In this document: positions 18,278-27,692 of the stretch, piece by piece
How the letters are laid out: each line of letters begins with the position of its first letter
Position numbering within the stretch: position 1 is the stretch's first letter
NCBI GenBank assembly: GCA_030532895.1
Contig: JAUNKF010000011.1
Location: 45,302-109,301, forward strand
Direction of reading: 5' to 3'
Source of the DNA: Lautropia sp.
GTDB lineage: Bacteria; Pseudomonadota; Gammaproteobacteria; Burkholderiales; Burkholderiaceae_E
DNA: 64,000 bases
Program-made: the position numbers and the translations under genes
The notes under the pieces: generated by a model
Databases searched by the model: none
Told to the model about the DNA's origin: nothing
Seen by the model: only the letters and a program-made list of their open reading frames with translations

Positions 18278-19549
18278 CTAGCGGTGACGCCTGGGGCCGG
18301 GGAAGAGGCTGCTCAGCAGGTTGGCCAGCTCGGCATCCTGTCCACCGTGGCGGTTGAGAAGCGTGGTGGGGCCATGCAGGAACTTGCGGGTGAGCGATTT
18401 GGAGAGCGCTTCCAGTACTTCGGCCGGGTCTTCGCCTCGGGCCAGCATCTTGCGGGCACGTTCCAGCTCGGCCAGACGCACGGCATCGCTGCGCGCATGC
18501 AGATCCTGGATCAGGGGCACGCTGCGGCGCTGTTGCAGCCAGCTCATGAAGGCGCTCACTTGCGTGTCGATGATGACTTCGGCCTCGGCCACCGCCATCT
18601 TGCGGCCTTCGAGGCCGGCATCGACCACTTCGCGCAGGTCATCCACCGTGTAGAGGAACACGTCGTCGAGCCGCGAGACCTCATCTTCGATATCCCGCGG
18701 CACGGCCAGATCGATCATCAGCATGGGCCGGTGACGCCGTTGACGAACAGCCCGTTCCACCATGCCGAGGCCGATCATCGGCAAGGTGCTGGCGGTGCAG
18801 GAGATCACGACATCGAACTTGTCGAGCTGCTGGGGCAGCTCGGCCAGCGTCATCGTACTGGCGCCGAAGCGGCCGGCCAGGGCCTGTGCACGCTCGATGG
18901 TGCGGTTGGCGATCACCATCTGCTTCGGGTGCGGCGCCCAGTGGGCGGCACACAGTTCGATCATGTCGCCAGCACCGATCAGGAGCACCGAGCAATCCGA
19001 GAGCCGCTCGAAGATCTGTTCACCCAGGCGCACGCTGGCTGCCGACATCGACACCGACTGGGCGCCGATGGCGGTTTGGGTGCGCACTTCCTTGGCCACG
19101 GAGAAGGAGCGCTGAAAGAGCTGGTGCAGGTGGCTGCCCAGCATGTTGGAGTCTTGCGCCACGCGGGCGGCCGCCTTCATCTGGCCGAGGATTTGCGGCT
19201 CACCCAAAACCATCGAATCCAGCCCGCTGGCCACACGGAAGGCGTGGCGAACGGCGCCCTGATTGGGGAGCAGGTAGAGGTGTTCGGGCAGGGTGTCGTC
19301 TTCCACCCGCTTGTGCTGACTGATCCAGCCCGTCAGCGCGTGTCCGGCCTCTTCGGGCGCATCGGTCTGACAGTAGATTTCGGTGCGGTTGCAGGTGGAC
19401 AGGATCGCGGCCTCGGGAGCGAGCGATTTCATGTGTTCCCGCAGATCGGCCAGCGCAGACCCGATCGCCTCGGCGGTGGGGAAGGCGAGCTTCTCACGCA
19501 GCGCAAGCGGCGCCGTGGTGTGGTTGAGGCCCAGGGTAAGCAATGCCAT
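18278..19549 (-). CDS. hemA: Glutamyl-tRNA reductase
   Basis: A 423-residue enzyme that reduces glutamyl-tRNA(Glu) to glutamate-1-semialdehyde, the first step of C5-pathway haem synthesis. The catalytic Cys53 lies in [11 protein letters not shown], followed by the [15 protein letters not shown] segment and a Rossmann domain ([11 protein letters not shown]). It is the first gene of the leftward hemA-prfA-prmC operon. Its stop codon coincides with a sequence (GCGCGTGTCATG on the minus strand) that resembles one end of the dispersed repeat described in this window. Confidence 0.96.
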   Translation of the reverse strand: MALLTLGLNHTTAPLALREKLAFPTAEAIGSALADLREHMKSLAPEAAILSTCNRTEIYCQTDAPEEAGHALTGWISQHKRVEDDTLPEHLYLLPNQGAVRHAFRVASGLDSMVLGEPQILGQMKAAARVAQDSNMLGSHLHQLFQRSFSVAKEVRTQTAIGAQSVSMSAASVRLGEQIFERLSDCSVLLIGAGDMIELCAAHWAPHPKQMVIANRTIERAQALAGRFGASTMTLAELPQQLDKFDVVISCTASTLPMIGLGMVERAVRQRRHRPMLMIDLAVPRDIEDEVSRLDDVFLYTVDDLREVVDAGLEGRKMAVAEAEVIIDTQVSAFMSWLQQRRSVPLIQDLHARSDAVRLAELERARKMLARGEDPAEVLEALSKSLTRKFLHGPTTLLNRHGGQDAELANLLSSLFPGPRRHR

Positions 19550-19609
19550 GTTGAAAGCAGCTCAGACAGCCTGATGCTGGGCGAAAGGACGATCGATCAT
19601 AGCCGACGA

Positions 19610-21976
19610 TTATATGTCGTGATCCAGCTTTGGTAGCGTGATTTCGAAGCAGGCGCCGCCTTCGTCGTGATTGAATACACGAATGCTGCCGTGGTGTCGC
19701 TCAATGGTTTTCTGCACCATCGCCAGCCCCAGGCCAGCGCTGCCGCCTGCTTGTTTCTTGCCGGTCTGGCCCTTGTTGGCTTTGGCCTGCCAGAAGGGCT
19801 TGAAGACGAGCGTCTGTTGCTCGGGGGGAATGCCTGGCCCCTGATCGCGCACGCAAAGGCGATAGTGTGCGCGGTCCTCGACGACGCTCAGGTGGATGTG
19901 GCCATGTTCCGGACTGTGCCGGATGGCATTTTCGACGAGGTTCGAGAGTGCCCGGCGAAGCAGGTCGCCATCGCCTTCGACCCAGGCCGGTTCATCGGTG
20001 CCGTGGTGATGCAGCTTGATGTGTTTGGTGGAGGCGCCGAACCAGGCCAGGTCGATCACTTCACTGATCAGCATGTTCAGGTCATAGTCGGCGGCCTGGA
20101 TGCGTTTGGCTTCGGCTCGGGTGTAAGCCAGAAAGCCATCGGTCAGCTCAAGGGCGCGCCGGGAGTGCCGGGCCAGCTCATCCAGTCCGGCATCGCGTTC
20201 GGCCTGGTTGTCGGAGTGTCGCAGCTGTTCGATGATGGCCTGAATGGTGGCCTGAGGCGAGCGCAGGTCGTGTGAGAGGAAGGACAAGGTTTCTTCCCGC
20301 TCGCGGTCTGCTTGCCGACGGGCCGTCAGATCGACGAACTGGATCAACCAGCGGCGCTCCTCCTGGTTGGAGCCGGTGGCGCTGACATCCATGCGCCAGT
20401 GGCGGTTTTGGCAATCCTGATGCTCGCCGGCCAGCCTGCTCGGATCGTCCTGGAAGGTGAGTGCTGATTCACCAAAAATGCTGTCGAAGCAGTGTTTCAG
20501 GTCGGTGCCGGTTTGGCGGGGGCCGCCAAAAGCATCCATGAAGCGTTGGTTTGACAGCAGGATCTGAAACTGATGATCGGCCACGAGCACGGGGTGGGGC
20601 AGTGATTGCAGACTGTCGGCCAGAAAACGGTTCAAGCGCCCAAGCTGTACGGTGGCGTCCTGCACGCGGGCCAGCTGGGCCGCGATCGGTTCACGGGGGG
20701 AGGGCACCGTGTTGCGCTGGCCGAACACGCCGCCAAACAGTTCCAGCGAGCGTGCCTGTACCAGCAGGCCGGCCGAGGCGGCACTGAGGCGTCGCCAGTT
20801 CCAGAGGGGGTAGGCCACAAAGCTCGATGCCAGCACACTGCCAGGGGCAAACCACCAGCCGGATTTGAAGGCAACCCAAGACACGAGCAGCAGCAATACG
20901 TTGAGGGCGCCGACGATGAGCAGACCGCGCATGGGGCTGGTGCGGTAGAGCAGCAGCATGATCACGAGCAGCAGCAGCACGTCGATCGTGCCCTGAATGC
21001 AGGGCAAGAGCGGGCGTTTCAGGTTGTTGGCCAGCAGCGCCTCGGCTGTGGCGGCGTGCAGCTCCAGACCTGAGATGCGATGTGGTTCACCTACCAGAGG
21101 GCTGACGAAGAAATCGCCCGAGCCGATGGCGGTGCTGCCTAGCAGCACCTTTTTGCCAATCAGGCGTTTTGGCGAGATGTCGCCGCGTAGCAGGGCCGCT
21201 GCCGAGATCTTTTCCGGCAGGGACGAGAGGTGTCCGAGCAGCAGCGGGGCGCGCACGTCCCAGCGGCGTTCCAGCAGCATGTTGAGCGTGTCGGCGCGCC
21301 GGGGCCGGGCTGTCGGCTCGATCAGGGCGAGTGCGAGGGCCGGCAGGTGGCCTTCTTCGAGGTAGAGACCGCGCACCAGTCCGTCCACGCCTGGATAAAA
21401 GGTGACATGGCCGAGTGTGTTGCCGGAACTGATCAGGTCGAGCGGATAGAGCGGCAGGTAATTGTTCGTGCCTTCTTCCTTGCCCACGGCGAGGATGACC
21501 CTGGTGCCATGGTTGGCCGCCTGTTGCAGGCTGCTGCGCAGCACGTGATCGTCGTGGGGCAGCGGTGAGACTTCGGCAAAGAGGATGTCGATACCCAGGG
21601 CTTCAGGTCGCGCTTCGGCAATCCGGTTGACCAGAGCGGCGATCACTGGACGGGGCCAGGGCCATCGGCCGATTTGCAGCATGCTGATGTCGTCGATGTC
21701 GACGAGCACGATGTTGCCGCTGGGAGGATGGTGGTCGCTCTCCAGCGCCAGATCGTAGAGGCGAAGGTTCAGGTAGTCGATCGGTGTGGCCACGCCACGC
21801 CGGTTGGTGGGGTCGGGCAACCGGTCGCTCAGCGAGGCATGCTGCATCCAAGGCCCGAAATAGAGCGTCAGCAACAGCAGGGCGACCGTGATCATCAGCC
21901 ATTCGGTCAGCGGACGCCACCCCGGTGTGGCGGTGGACGAGGGCCGGGGCAGCAAACGTCGCAGGGCGCTGAACAC
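19610..21976 (-). CDS. CHASE2-domain sensor histidine kinase
   Basis: A 788-residue kinase. Order: TM (about 24-45), extracytoplasmic CHASE2 domain (about 60-315; DIDDISMLQIGRWPWPR), three TM helices (328-395), PAS-like domain (about 455-552), HisKA with His569 (FLSHDLRSPQ) and HATPase_c with N box NLVENAIRH, DQGPGIP and GLGLAMV. CHASE2 ligands are unknown. It is the last gene of a three-gene leftward unit: 12 bp separate it from the LysM-FecR gene, which follows the response regulator by 24 bp. All three probably form one signalling system. Confidence 0.92.
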   Translation of the reverse strand: MFSALRRLLPRPSSTATPGWRPLTEWLMITVALLLLTLYFGPWMQHASLSDRLPDPTNRRGVATPIDYLNLRLYDLALESDHHPPSGNIVLVDIDDISMLQIGRWPWPRPVIAALVNRIAEARPEALGIDILFAEVSPLPHDDHVLRSSLQQAANHGTRVILAVGKEEGTNNYLPLYPLDLISSGNTLGHVTFYPGVDGLVRGLYLEEGHLPALALALIEPTARPRRADTLNMLLERRWDVRAPLLLGHLSSLPEKISAAALLRGDISPKRLIGKKVLLGSTAIGSGDFFVSPLVGEPHRISGLELHAATAEALLANNLKRPLLPCIQGTIDVLLLLVIMLLLYRTSPMRGLLIVGALNVLLLLVSWVAFKSGWWFAPGSVLASSFVAYPLWNWRRLSAASAGLLVQARSLELFGGVFGQRNTVPSPREPIAAQLARVQDATVQLGRLNRFLADSLQSLPHPVLVADHQFQILLSNQRFMDAFGGPRQTGTDLKHCFDSIFGESALTFQDDPSRLAGEHQDCQNRHWRMDVSATGSNQEERRWLIQFVDLTARRQADREREETLSFLSHDLRSPQATIQAIIEQLRHSDNQAERDAGLDELARHSRRALELTDGFLAYTRAEAKRIQAADYDLNMLISEVIDLAWFGASTKHIKLHHHGTDEPAWVEGDGDLLRRALSNLVENAIRHSPEHGHIHLSVVEDRAHYRLCVRDQGPGIPPEQQTLVFKPFWQAKANKGQTGKKQAGGSAGLGLAMVQKTIERHHGSIRVFNHDEGGACFEITLPKLDHDI

Positions 21977-21988
21977 GGGTGGGTGAGA

Positions 21989-23491
21989 TCAGTTGGAGAG
22001 CATCAACAGGTCGCCGCTGCCGGTACGGATCGGTTCATGTCCGCCACTCTTGACGACACGGCGAGGCAGCGCAGCCTGAACGGGAGCGGGTGGGCGCATG
22101 ACGAATCGGCCCGGCTCGCTGAAAGGCCCCTGGTGGCGACCTTCGATGGTGGCCACACGCCACCACCGGTCGAGTGGCCCACGGGCATGCAGATACAGTC
22201 GGGCGTGCTGAACGAGGTGGATCTCGTCATGGAGCACTTGCGCGAAACGGGCATCCTGCGCGATCTGTACCCGGTAGCGCCGTGCGTCGGCATTGGGAGG
22301 CGGGGGCGTCGTCGTGTCTTGCCAGGTCAACGTGGTCTGGCCTGTGGGGACGGGCGAGGTGAGCGGGCGCAGGATGGGAGGCAGGGGGCGTGCCCGGACT
22401 TCGAGCCGGGCGATGCTGTCGTGCCCTTCGATCGACTGAGCCGACACCGGCCGTACCCGTACGTGGTAGACCCCGTCTGCTTGGGTCTTGAAGGAGAACT
22501 GCGGTTTGTTCGTGCGGGCATCAAGCAGCAGCTGATTGAACTGCTCGTCGGCCGAGACTTCGACCCGGTAGGCGGCAGCCTTGCCCAGTGGGGGAAGGTT
22601 CACCGTGGGATTGGGCTGCGTGAAGCGCTCGCCATCGAGCGAGGCGAGTGAGGGCGCTGGCAGCAGCGGTTCGACCTTGGGCGCCTTGCCCGGCGTGAAG
22701 TAGGCGCCCTGGCCGGCATCGACAAGGGCCGAACCCGCCTGGTTCCTGCCCTCGACCTGGCCGCGCAGCACTTCGATGGTGCTGCGCTTGTCCTGTGCCT
22801 GAACCCGAAACCGGGTGCCCCGAACGGCGGCATTGCCCGAGGGGGTTCGGATCTTGAGCGGGCGTTTGCGCTGGCCCGGTGAGTCTGGTTCGATGCCGCC
22901 CTTGTCGAGTTGGAAGAGGGCGTCGAGATCCTTCTCGCCATGATAGGCGCGCAGTCGTTTGATCCGAACCTGGGTGGCTGACGGAATCCGCAGCTGTGTG
23001 CCATCGGGCAGCTTGATCGTGGCCGTGCTGTCGGCACCGGTACGGATGATGCTGCCCTCGCCCAGCTGGGCGCCGGCCGAGACGGGTTTGCCATCGGCCT
23101 GCACCTGATTGGAGGCGCTGCTCAGCATGGCCATGACGGCTGAGGGCTTCAGCCATTCGGGGCGCAGCCGCAGGATGCTGCCGGGTGGCAGGTGTCGGGG
23201 CTTGTCGATCCCGTTGTACTGTTGCACGTCTTGCCAGCGGGAGGTCTTGTCGAGCTGATCGCGTGAGATGCCGATCAGCGTGTCGTTTGGCTTGACGGTG
23301 TAGAGGATGTCATCCGCATGGGCGCCCGGTGTGCCGGCGGGGGTGTTGTGGCTGTGGGCCAGCGTCTGCTGTCCAGCCAGCAAGAGCGCACCGGCACACA
23401 GCAGACTGCCAAGCAGCTGTGGGCGCCGTGGACGACGGAGCAAGGAGGGCCGGTCGGGCCAGACGTTGGGGGTCTGAAGGGGGGGCTTCAC
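21989..23491 (-). CDS. LysM- and FecR-domain periplasmic protein
   Basis: A 500-residue exported protein with an N-terminal signal/anchor (about 25-45), a LysM peptidoglycan-binding domain (about 59-108; YTVKPNDTLIGISRDQLD and GSILRLRP), a FecR domain (about 135-250; DSTATIKLPDGTQLRIP and NAAVRGTRFRVQ), then two or three Ig/Fn3-like stretches to the C terminus. FecR-type domains often relay signals or anchor to peptidoglycan. It is between the regulator and CHASE2 kinase genes, so it may be the periplasmic partner of the kinase; that is inference. Confidence 0.85.
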   Translation of the reverse strand: MKPPLQTPNVWPDRPSLLRRPRRPQLLGSLLCAGALLLAGQQTLAHSHNTPAGTPGAHADDILYTVKPNDTLIGISRDQLDKTSRWQDVQQYNGIDKPRHLPPGSILRLRPEWLKPSAVMAMLSSASNQVQADGKPVSAGAQLGEGSIIRTGADSTATIKLPDGTQLRIPSATQVRIKRLRAYHGEKDLDALFQLDKGGIEPDSPGQRKRPLKIRTPSGNAAVRGTRFRVQAQDKRSTIEVLRGQVEGRNQAGSALVDAGQGAYFTPGKAPKVEPLLPAPSLASLDGERFTQPNPTVNLPPLGKAAAYRVEVSADEQFNQLLLDARTNKPQFSFKTQADGVYHVRVRPVSAQSIEGHDSIARLEVRARPLPPILRPLTSPVPTGQTTLTWQDTTTPPPPNADARRYRVQIAQDARFAQVLHDEIHLVQHARLYLHARGPLDRWWRVATIEGRHQGPFSEPGRFVMRPPAPVQAALPRRVVKSGGHEPIRTGSGDLLMLSN

Positions 23492-23515
23492 CGGACTCTC
23501 CGTGATGGTGGGGGG

Positions 23516-24250
23516 TTATTGTCCGTCGGACGATGGCGGGGGCGATATCGTCATCATGCCGTCTTCGTCACGCAATTGCTCCAGTCGATAACCATAACTG
23601 TAGACCGGTGCCAGCAGGTAACCGCTGTCGGGCCGCAGCGTGAGCTTGCTGCGCACGCGCGAGACGTGGGTATCCATGGTGCGGGATGGGACTTCGGAAT
23701 CACGTCCCCAGACGGCTTCGCGGATATGGCCCCGTGACAGCGGCTTGCCGATGTTGTTCAGGAACAGGAGCGCCAGCTGAAATTCCTTCTGGGTCAGCTC
23801 CACCGTGCGGCCCGAGTCCTGCACGGTCTGTCGCTGCAGGTCGAAGCGGAAACGGTCGTACTCGAACACCGCGTCCTGAGGGTTGCCCAGACCGGCCCGA
23901 CGTACCAGCGCCTTCAGGCGGGCACGCAGCTCACCGGCACGAGCCGGCTTCACCAGGAAGTCGTCTGCACCGGCGTCGAGTGCGGCGATCACTTCCTCTT
24001 CCGAGTCGTGGGCTGTCAGAACCAATACCGGAATGGGGTTCTTGCGCTCACGCAGTCGCTTGACCAACGTTCTGCCATCCATGCCTGGCAGCATCAGGTC
24101 AACGATGCAGGCGTCGAAACTTTCCCGCGGCAGGGCATTCAGGAACGACTTGGCGTCCCCGAACATGTGACAGGTGTCTCCTTCCACAGTCAGTGAAAAG
24201 ACCAACTGCGAGGACACCGCTTTGTCGTCTTCAATGATTGCAATTCTCAT
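23516..24250 (-). CDS. OmpR-family response regulator
   Basis: A 244-residue regulator: receiver domain with acidic pocket Asp8/Asp9, phosphoacceptor Asp51, Thr79 and Lys101, then a winged-helix DNA-binding domain (about 140-225; VELTQKEFQLALLFLNNIGKPL). I chose ATG 24250, where the receiver starts (MRIAIIEDD). The frame continues to a TTG at 24280, but its ribosome site is no better. It is transcribed first in the unit with the LysM-FecR and CHASE2 genes and is the likely phosphoryl acceptor of that kinase. The target genes cannot be read from the sequence. Confidence 0.9.
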   Translation of the reverse strand: MRIAIIEDDKAVSSQLVFSLTVEGDTCHMFGDAKSFLNALPRESFDACIVDLMLPGMDGRTLVKRLRERKNPIPVLVLTAHDSEEEVIAALDAGADDFLVKPARAGELRARLKALVRRAGLGNPQDAVFEYDRFRFDLQRQTVQDSGRTVELTQKEFQLALLFLNNIGKPLSRGHIREAVWGRDSEVPSRTMDTHVSRVRSKLTLRPDSGYLLAPVYSYGYRLEQLRDEDGMMTISPPPSSDGQ

Positions 24251-24329
24251 CGGCCTATTGTATGGCAGGGCATGGGGCAAGATACGTTTGGCGCGTGTTG
24301 CTTGCCTGATTTTGTGTAAAAAGGTTGAA

Positions 24330-25895
24330 TCAGTGCGGTGCTTCCCCGTGAACCAGTGGGGAGGTGACCTTGTTGGCAGCGGGGTCTGTCAGGAACAGGT
24401 GGTAGGCGGGATTGTCCGACTCGTTCCAATACCTATACCCCAAACCAGCCAGGAAGTGTTCGTATTGTGGACGATCCTGTGGTGGCACCTGAATGCCGAC
24501 CAGCGTTCGGCCAAAATCCGAGCCGTGATTACGGTAGTGAAAGAGCGAGATGTTCCAGCTTGGTGCAAGGTGTTCCAGAAAGCGCATCAGCGCACCGGGC
24601 CGCTCCGGAAATTCAAAACGGTACAGCACTTCATTCTGCGCCAGGGCGGAGCGTCCACCCACCAAATGACGGAGGTGGGTCTTGGCCAGCTCGTCGTCGG
24701 TCAGATCCATCGTCGGAAAACCTGCATCACGGAAACGCTGTGCCATCTCGTCGATGTCGGCGCGTCGGCTCACTTCCACGCCGACATAGATATGGGCTTG
24801 TTGTGAATCGGCAATCCGGTAGTTGAACTCGGTGACGTTACGTGCGCCGATCTGTCGGCAAAAGTGCAGGAAGCTGCCTGGCTTTTCGGGGATGGTAACG
24901 GCGAAGACGGCCTCACGTGCTTCACCGATCTCGGCGCGTTCGGAGACGAAGCGCATCCGGTCGAAATTCATGTTGGCGCCGCTCGCCACGGCCATCAGCG
25001 TCCGATCCTTGCAGCCTTCACGTTGAACCCAGGCTTTGAGGCCCGCCAGCGCCTGGCCGCCGGCCGGCTCCAGAATGGCGCGTGTGTCCTCGAAGGCGTC
25101 CTTCAGGGCTGCGCAGATCTGGTCGGTGTTGACGAGGATGATGTCATCCAGATAGCGCTGGCACAGGGCAAAGGTTTCATCGCCGACGCGCTTGACGGCG
25201 GTGCCGTCCGAGAACAACCCCACATCATCCAACGTGACGGGACGGCCTGCTGCCAGAGACTGGCGCATGGCGTCGGCATCCACGGTCTCGACCCCGATGA
25301 TTTTCGTCTCCGGGCGGATTGCCTTCACATAGGCCGCCACACCGGCTGCCAGGCCACCGCCGCCGATGGCCATGAAGATGGCATCCACCGGCGCCGGGTG
25401 CTGACGCATCAGTTCCATGCCGATGGTGCCCTGGCCGGCGATCACGTCCGGGTCGTCGAAGGGATGGACGAAGGTCAGCCCTTCGGAGGATTGCAGTGCC
25501 AGCGCGTGCTGGTAGGCATCGGTGAACGATTCGCCATAGAGCACGACCTCGCCGCCACGAGCGCGCACGGCATCGATTTTCAATTGCGGGGTGGTGATCG
25601 GCATCACGATCACGGCCCGACAGCCGAGACGGCGGGCCGACAGGGCCACGCCCTGGGCGTGATTGCCGGCCGAGGCGGCGATCACGCCGCGGGCACGTTC
25701 GGCCTCGCTGAGCTGGGCCATCTTGTTGTAGGCGCCCCGCACTTTGAACGAGAACACGGGCTGCATGTCCTCGCGCTTGAGCAGGACACGGTTGCCTAGA
25801 CGGGTTGAGAGAGCCGGGAGCGGATCGAGCGGGGTTTCTTCGGCAACTTCATAGACATGGGCGTTGAGAATCCGTTTCAGGTACTCGATCGGCAT
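24330..25895 (-). CDS. ilvA: Threonine ammonia-lyase, biosynthetic
   Basis: A 521-residue PLP enzyme converting threonine to 2-oxobutanoate, the first step of isoleucine synthesis. The PLP Lys51 is in FSFKVRGAYNKM, with SAGNHAQGVA and the glycine loop AIGGGGLAAGV. Two C-terminal ACT-like regulatory domains (about 330-410 and 425-510) indicate the isoleucine-inhibited biosynthetic form and not the short catabolic TdcB. The ATG at 25895 fits the E. coli length (514). Longer in-frame starts were not used. Confidence 0.95.
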   Translation of the reverse strand: MPIEYLKRILNAHVYEVAEETPLDPLPALSTRLGNRVLLKREDMQPVFSFKVRGAYNKMAQLSEAERARGVIAASAGNHAQGVALSARRLGCRAVIVMPITTPQLKIDAVRARGGEVVLYGESFTDAYQHALALQSSEGLTFVHPFDDPDVIAGQGTIGMELMRQHPAPVDAIFMAIGGGGLAAGVAAYVKAIRPETKIIGVETVDADAMRQSLAAGRPVTLDDVGLFSDGTAVKRVGDETFALCQRYLDDIILVNTDQICAALKDAFEDTRAILEPAGGQALAGLKAWVQREGCKDRTLMAVASGANMNFDRMRFVSERAEIGEAREAVFAVTIPEKPGSFLHFCRQIGARNVTEFNYRIADSQQAHIYVGVEVSRRADIDEMAQRFRDAGFPTMDLTDDELAKTHLRHLVGGRSALAQNEVLYRFEFPERPGALMRFLEHLAPSWNISLFHYRNHGSDFGRTLVGIQVPPQDRPQYEHFLAGLGYRYWNESDNPAYHLFLTDPAANKVTSPLVHGEAPH

Positions 25896-25969
25896 CGGAC
25901 AGACAGGAACAGGTGGGGTTGAGGAGGACGTGCGCGAATGACACGTCCTGTGGCATGAATGGAACGCCC

Positions 25970-25975
25970 TATAAT
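25970..25975 (+). promoter_or_regulatory. Possible -10 element upstream of yqaA
   Basis: TATAAT, a perfect sigma70 -10 hexamer, lies in the ilvA-yqaA divergent region and would give a leader of about 180 nt for yqaA. The sequence 17 bp upstream (CCTGTG) is a poor -35, so the promoter is tentative. Confidence 0.35.
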
Positions 25976-26093
25976 ACGGCGCTTTGACTTTTGACAGGGG
26001 CAGGCGCGCGGGGCTGCACACACTGTGCGGTTTCGGGCCAATCTTTGATGTGCACCCTGATCCAGGCGTCCGTCGTGGTGTTTGCCAAGTGGC

Positions 26094-26141
26094 GGCGTGG
26101 CACCGGGTTCGAAAGCCCCTCTGGGGGTGCAGACATGCGTC
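26094..26141 (+). repeat. Dispersed inverted-repeat element, copy F (short)
   Basis: GGCGTGGCACC, then GGGTTCGAAAGCCCCTCTGG and GTGCAGACATGCG resemble copy A at 34013-34076 (GGGTTCG, GAAAGCCCCTCCGGGGCTGC), with part of the centre missing. It lies in the leader of yqaA. This is the weakest of the copies listed. Confidence 0.4.
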
Positions 26142-26163
26142 CCGCGTTCATTGGCTCATTCCC

Positions 26164-26655
26164 ATGCTTGAAACGTTGCTGAATCAGGTCATCGGCTGGT
26201 TTGCCTTGCCCAAGAATGGCCTGGCCACCGTGTTCGTGGTGGCGCTGGTCTCGGCCACCTTGCTGCCGATGGGGTCGGAGCCGGCCGTGTTCGCGTATGT
26301 GTCGCTGCAACCCCAGATGTTCTGGGTGGCGGTGATCGTGGCCACCCTGGGCAACACGCTGGGGGGCATCATCAATTACTGGTTGGGCCGTGGTGCCAAG
26401 CAGGTGCTGGCGCCCGAGAAGCAGACGCAATATCTGCGCTGGTTCGAGCGGCTTGGCCCCAAGGCGCTGCTGTTCTCCTTTTTGCCGGTGGTGGGGGATC
26501 CGCTCTGTGCCGTGGCGGGTTGGCTGCGGCTGCCGTTGTTGCCGTGTTCGCTGTGGATGGCGCTCGGCAAGTTCATTCGCTATGTGGTGATGACAGGTGC
26601 CCTCTTGTGGGTGCCGGATGAATGGTGGCAGTGGCTCAAGTCGCTGGTGGTGTAG
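26164..26655 (+). CDS. yqaA: YqaA-family inner-membrane protein (DedA/SNARE-associated superfamily)
   Basis: A 163-residue protein with about four hydrophobic segments and the YqaA pattern: SATLLPMGSEPAVFAYV, NTLGGIINYWLGRG, then SFLPVVGDPLCAVAGWLRLP. DedA-related proteins are linked to lipid scrambling or membrane homeostasis, but YqaA itself is not well defined. The ATG at 26164 fits the family start; the frame is open upstream to 25984 with no similarity. Confidence 0.82.
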   Translation: MLETLLNQVIGWFALPKNGLATVFVVALVSATLLPMGSEPAVFAYVSLQPQMFWVAVIVATLGNTLGGIINYWLGRGAKQVLAPEKQTQYLRWFERLGPKALLFSFLPVVGDPLCAVAGWLRLPLLPCSLWMALGKFIRYVVMTGALLWVPDEWWQWLKSLVV

Positions 26656-27098
26656 GCGTCAGCAGCTGTCAGGCGCCTGCTCGTTTGCCTCAAGACATGA
26701 CGTCCGGTGTGCAACATCGCCCCAGCCTGGCTGTCACGCTTGCGAAGGCATCGGCCTTGGCGGCGCGAGGCGCCTTGTCAGCCCGCAGATTCGGGGCCAG
26801 AACGGGGACGAATCAGTTCATCACACACGCGCCATGTGCACTGCACCATGGAACCGGCCGGAAAAGGGGCCGACATGTTGTTGCCCTTTGTCGGGAACGA
26901 GGGGCGTGACAGGATTCCCGCACGCCGGCAAGCATAGGACTTCAGGCCCGCAAGTGACTGAAAAAACGGTCAAAAGTCACATGTTCTCCAGTTATTCATC
27001 GGCTGAATGACTCCTATCGTCTGCCGGGGGTTGTGCATCATGGCGCAATGCACCATCCTATAGCCATATACCGCAGAACCTTTTTTGGAGTTTTGGAA
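26656..27098. other. Intergenic region between yqaA and a small membrane protein gene
   Basis: About 440 bp. It contains copy C of the dispersed repeat (26761-26833), an inverted repeat GTGACT/AGTCAC at 26954-26959 and 26975-26980, and another, GTGCAT/ATGCAC, at 27033-27038 and 27049-27054, the last close to the next gene. These could be operator-like sites. No gene was recognised. Confidence 0.4.
26761..26833 (-). repeat. Dispersed inverted-repeat element, copy C
   Basis: Read on the minus strand it starts GCGCGTGTGTGATGAACTG followed by ATTCGTCCCCG. Copy B shares ATGAACTG and TTCGTCCCCG in the same spacing. The far end (GGGCTGACAAGGCGCC) is a diverged version of the other arm. Confidence 0.55.
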
Positions 27099-27416
27099 AT
27101 GCCCCCCCCCATGTCGGCCGCGATGTCCTTTGATGCTGTTGCGGCACAGCCGACACAAACCGAATACGCTGCTGAGCGCACCGAGGTGCTCAAGCGCATG
27201 GCCGTGCTCACGCTTCTGGCCGTTGCGCTGGTTGCCCTGACCTGGTCGTGGTTCGGCATGCTTGGCTCGATGGATGCGACGGTCAGCACCGAGCTGTGGG
27301 CAGGTCTGCGCTTCAAGCTGATCGGTGGTGCCTTTGGCATCCTGGGTCTGGCCGCAGCCATGCTCTATGTCTGGATTCGTCTGGTTCGCCGCATCTTGCG
27401 GATGGACTGGGCTTGA
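27099..27416 (+). CDS. Small two-TM membrane protein with a C9 tract after the start
   Basis: A 105-residue protein with two hydrophobic segments (MAVLTLLAVALVALTWSWFG and LIGGAFGILGLAAAMLYVWI). I do not recognise the family. GGAG at 27087-27090 supports ATG 27099. The next nine bases are all C (27102-27110), followed by a second in-frame ATG at 27111, so the protein begins Met-Pro-Pro-Pro-Met. Slippage of the C tract would throw the first ATG out of frame but leave the second usable. An intrinsic terminator follows at 27495-27540. Confidence 0.6.
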   Translation: MPPPMSAAMSFDAVAAQPTQTEYAAERTEVLKRMAVLTLLAVALVALTWSWFGMLGSMDATVSTELWAGLRFKLIGGAFGILGLAAAMLYVWIRLVRRILRMDWA

Positions 27417-27494
27417 TGCCGATGCCGTGCCAAGCGCACGGTCGGTGCTGTCCCCTCGACAGATTTCCTGTCGGCACGTGTCGCAAGGCACGGG

Positions 27495-27540
27495 AAAACC
27501 TGTTTGTTACCCATCGTTGGGGGCAAGCAGGTTTTTTTTT
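27495..27540 (+). terminator. Rho-independent terminator
   Basis: AAAACCTG near 27495 pairs with CAGGTTTT near 27528, with inner pairing TTG/CAA and ACCCA/TTGGG, and runs into nine T residues ending at 27540. It ends the transcript of the small membrane protein before the next gene. Confidence 0.7.
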
Positions 27541-27692
27541 GCGTGTTGTCACAGTCAACTGAGAATTTTCATTTTGTCGTGTTTTTGGCACGAGGGCTTG
27601 TGACAGAATGCACATTCGTGTAGGCCCAAATCGCTGGCTTCCTGGGATAATGCCAGGCTGACCTTTGTGCATCTCCTCGTGCAGCAGACACC

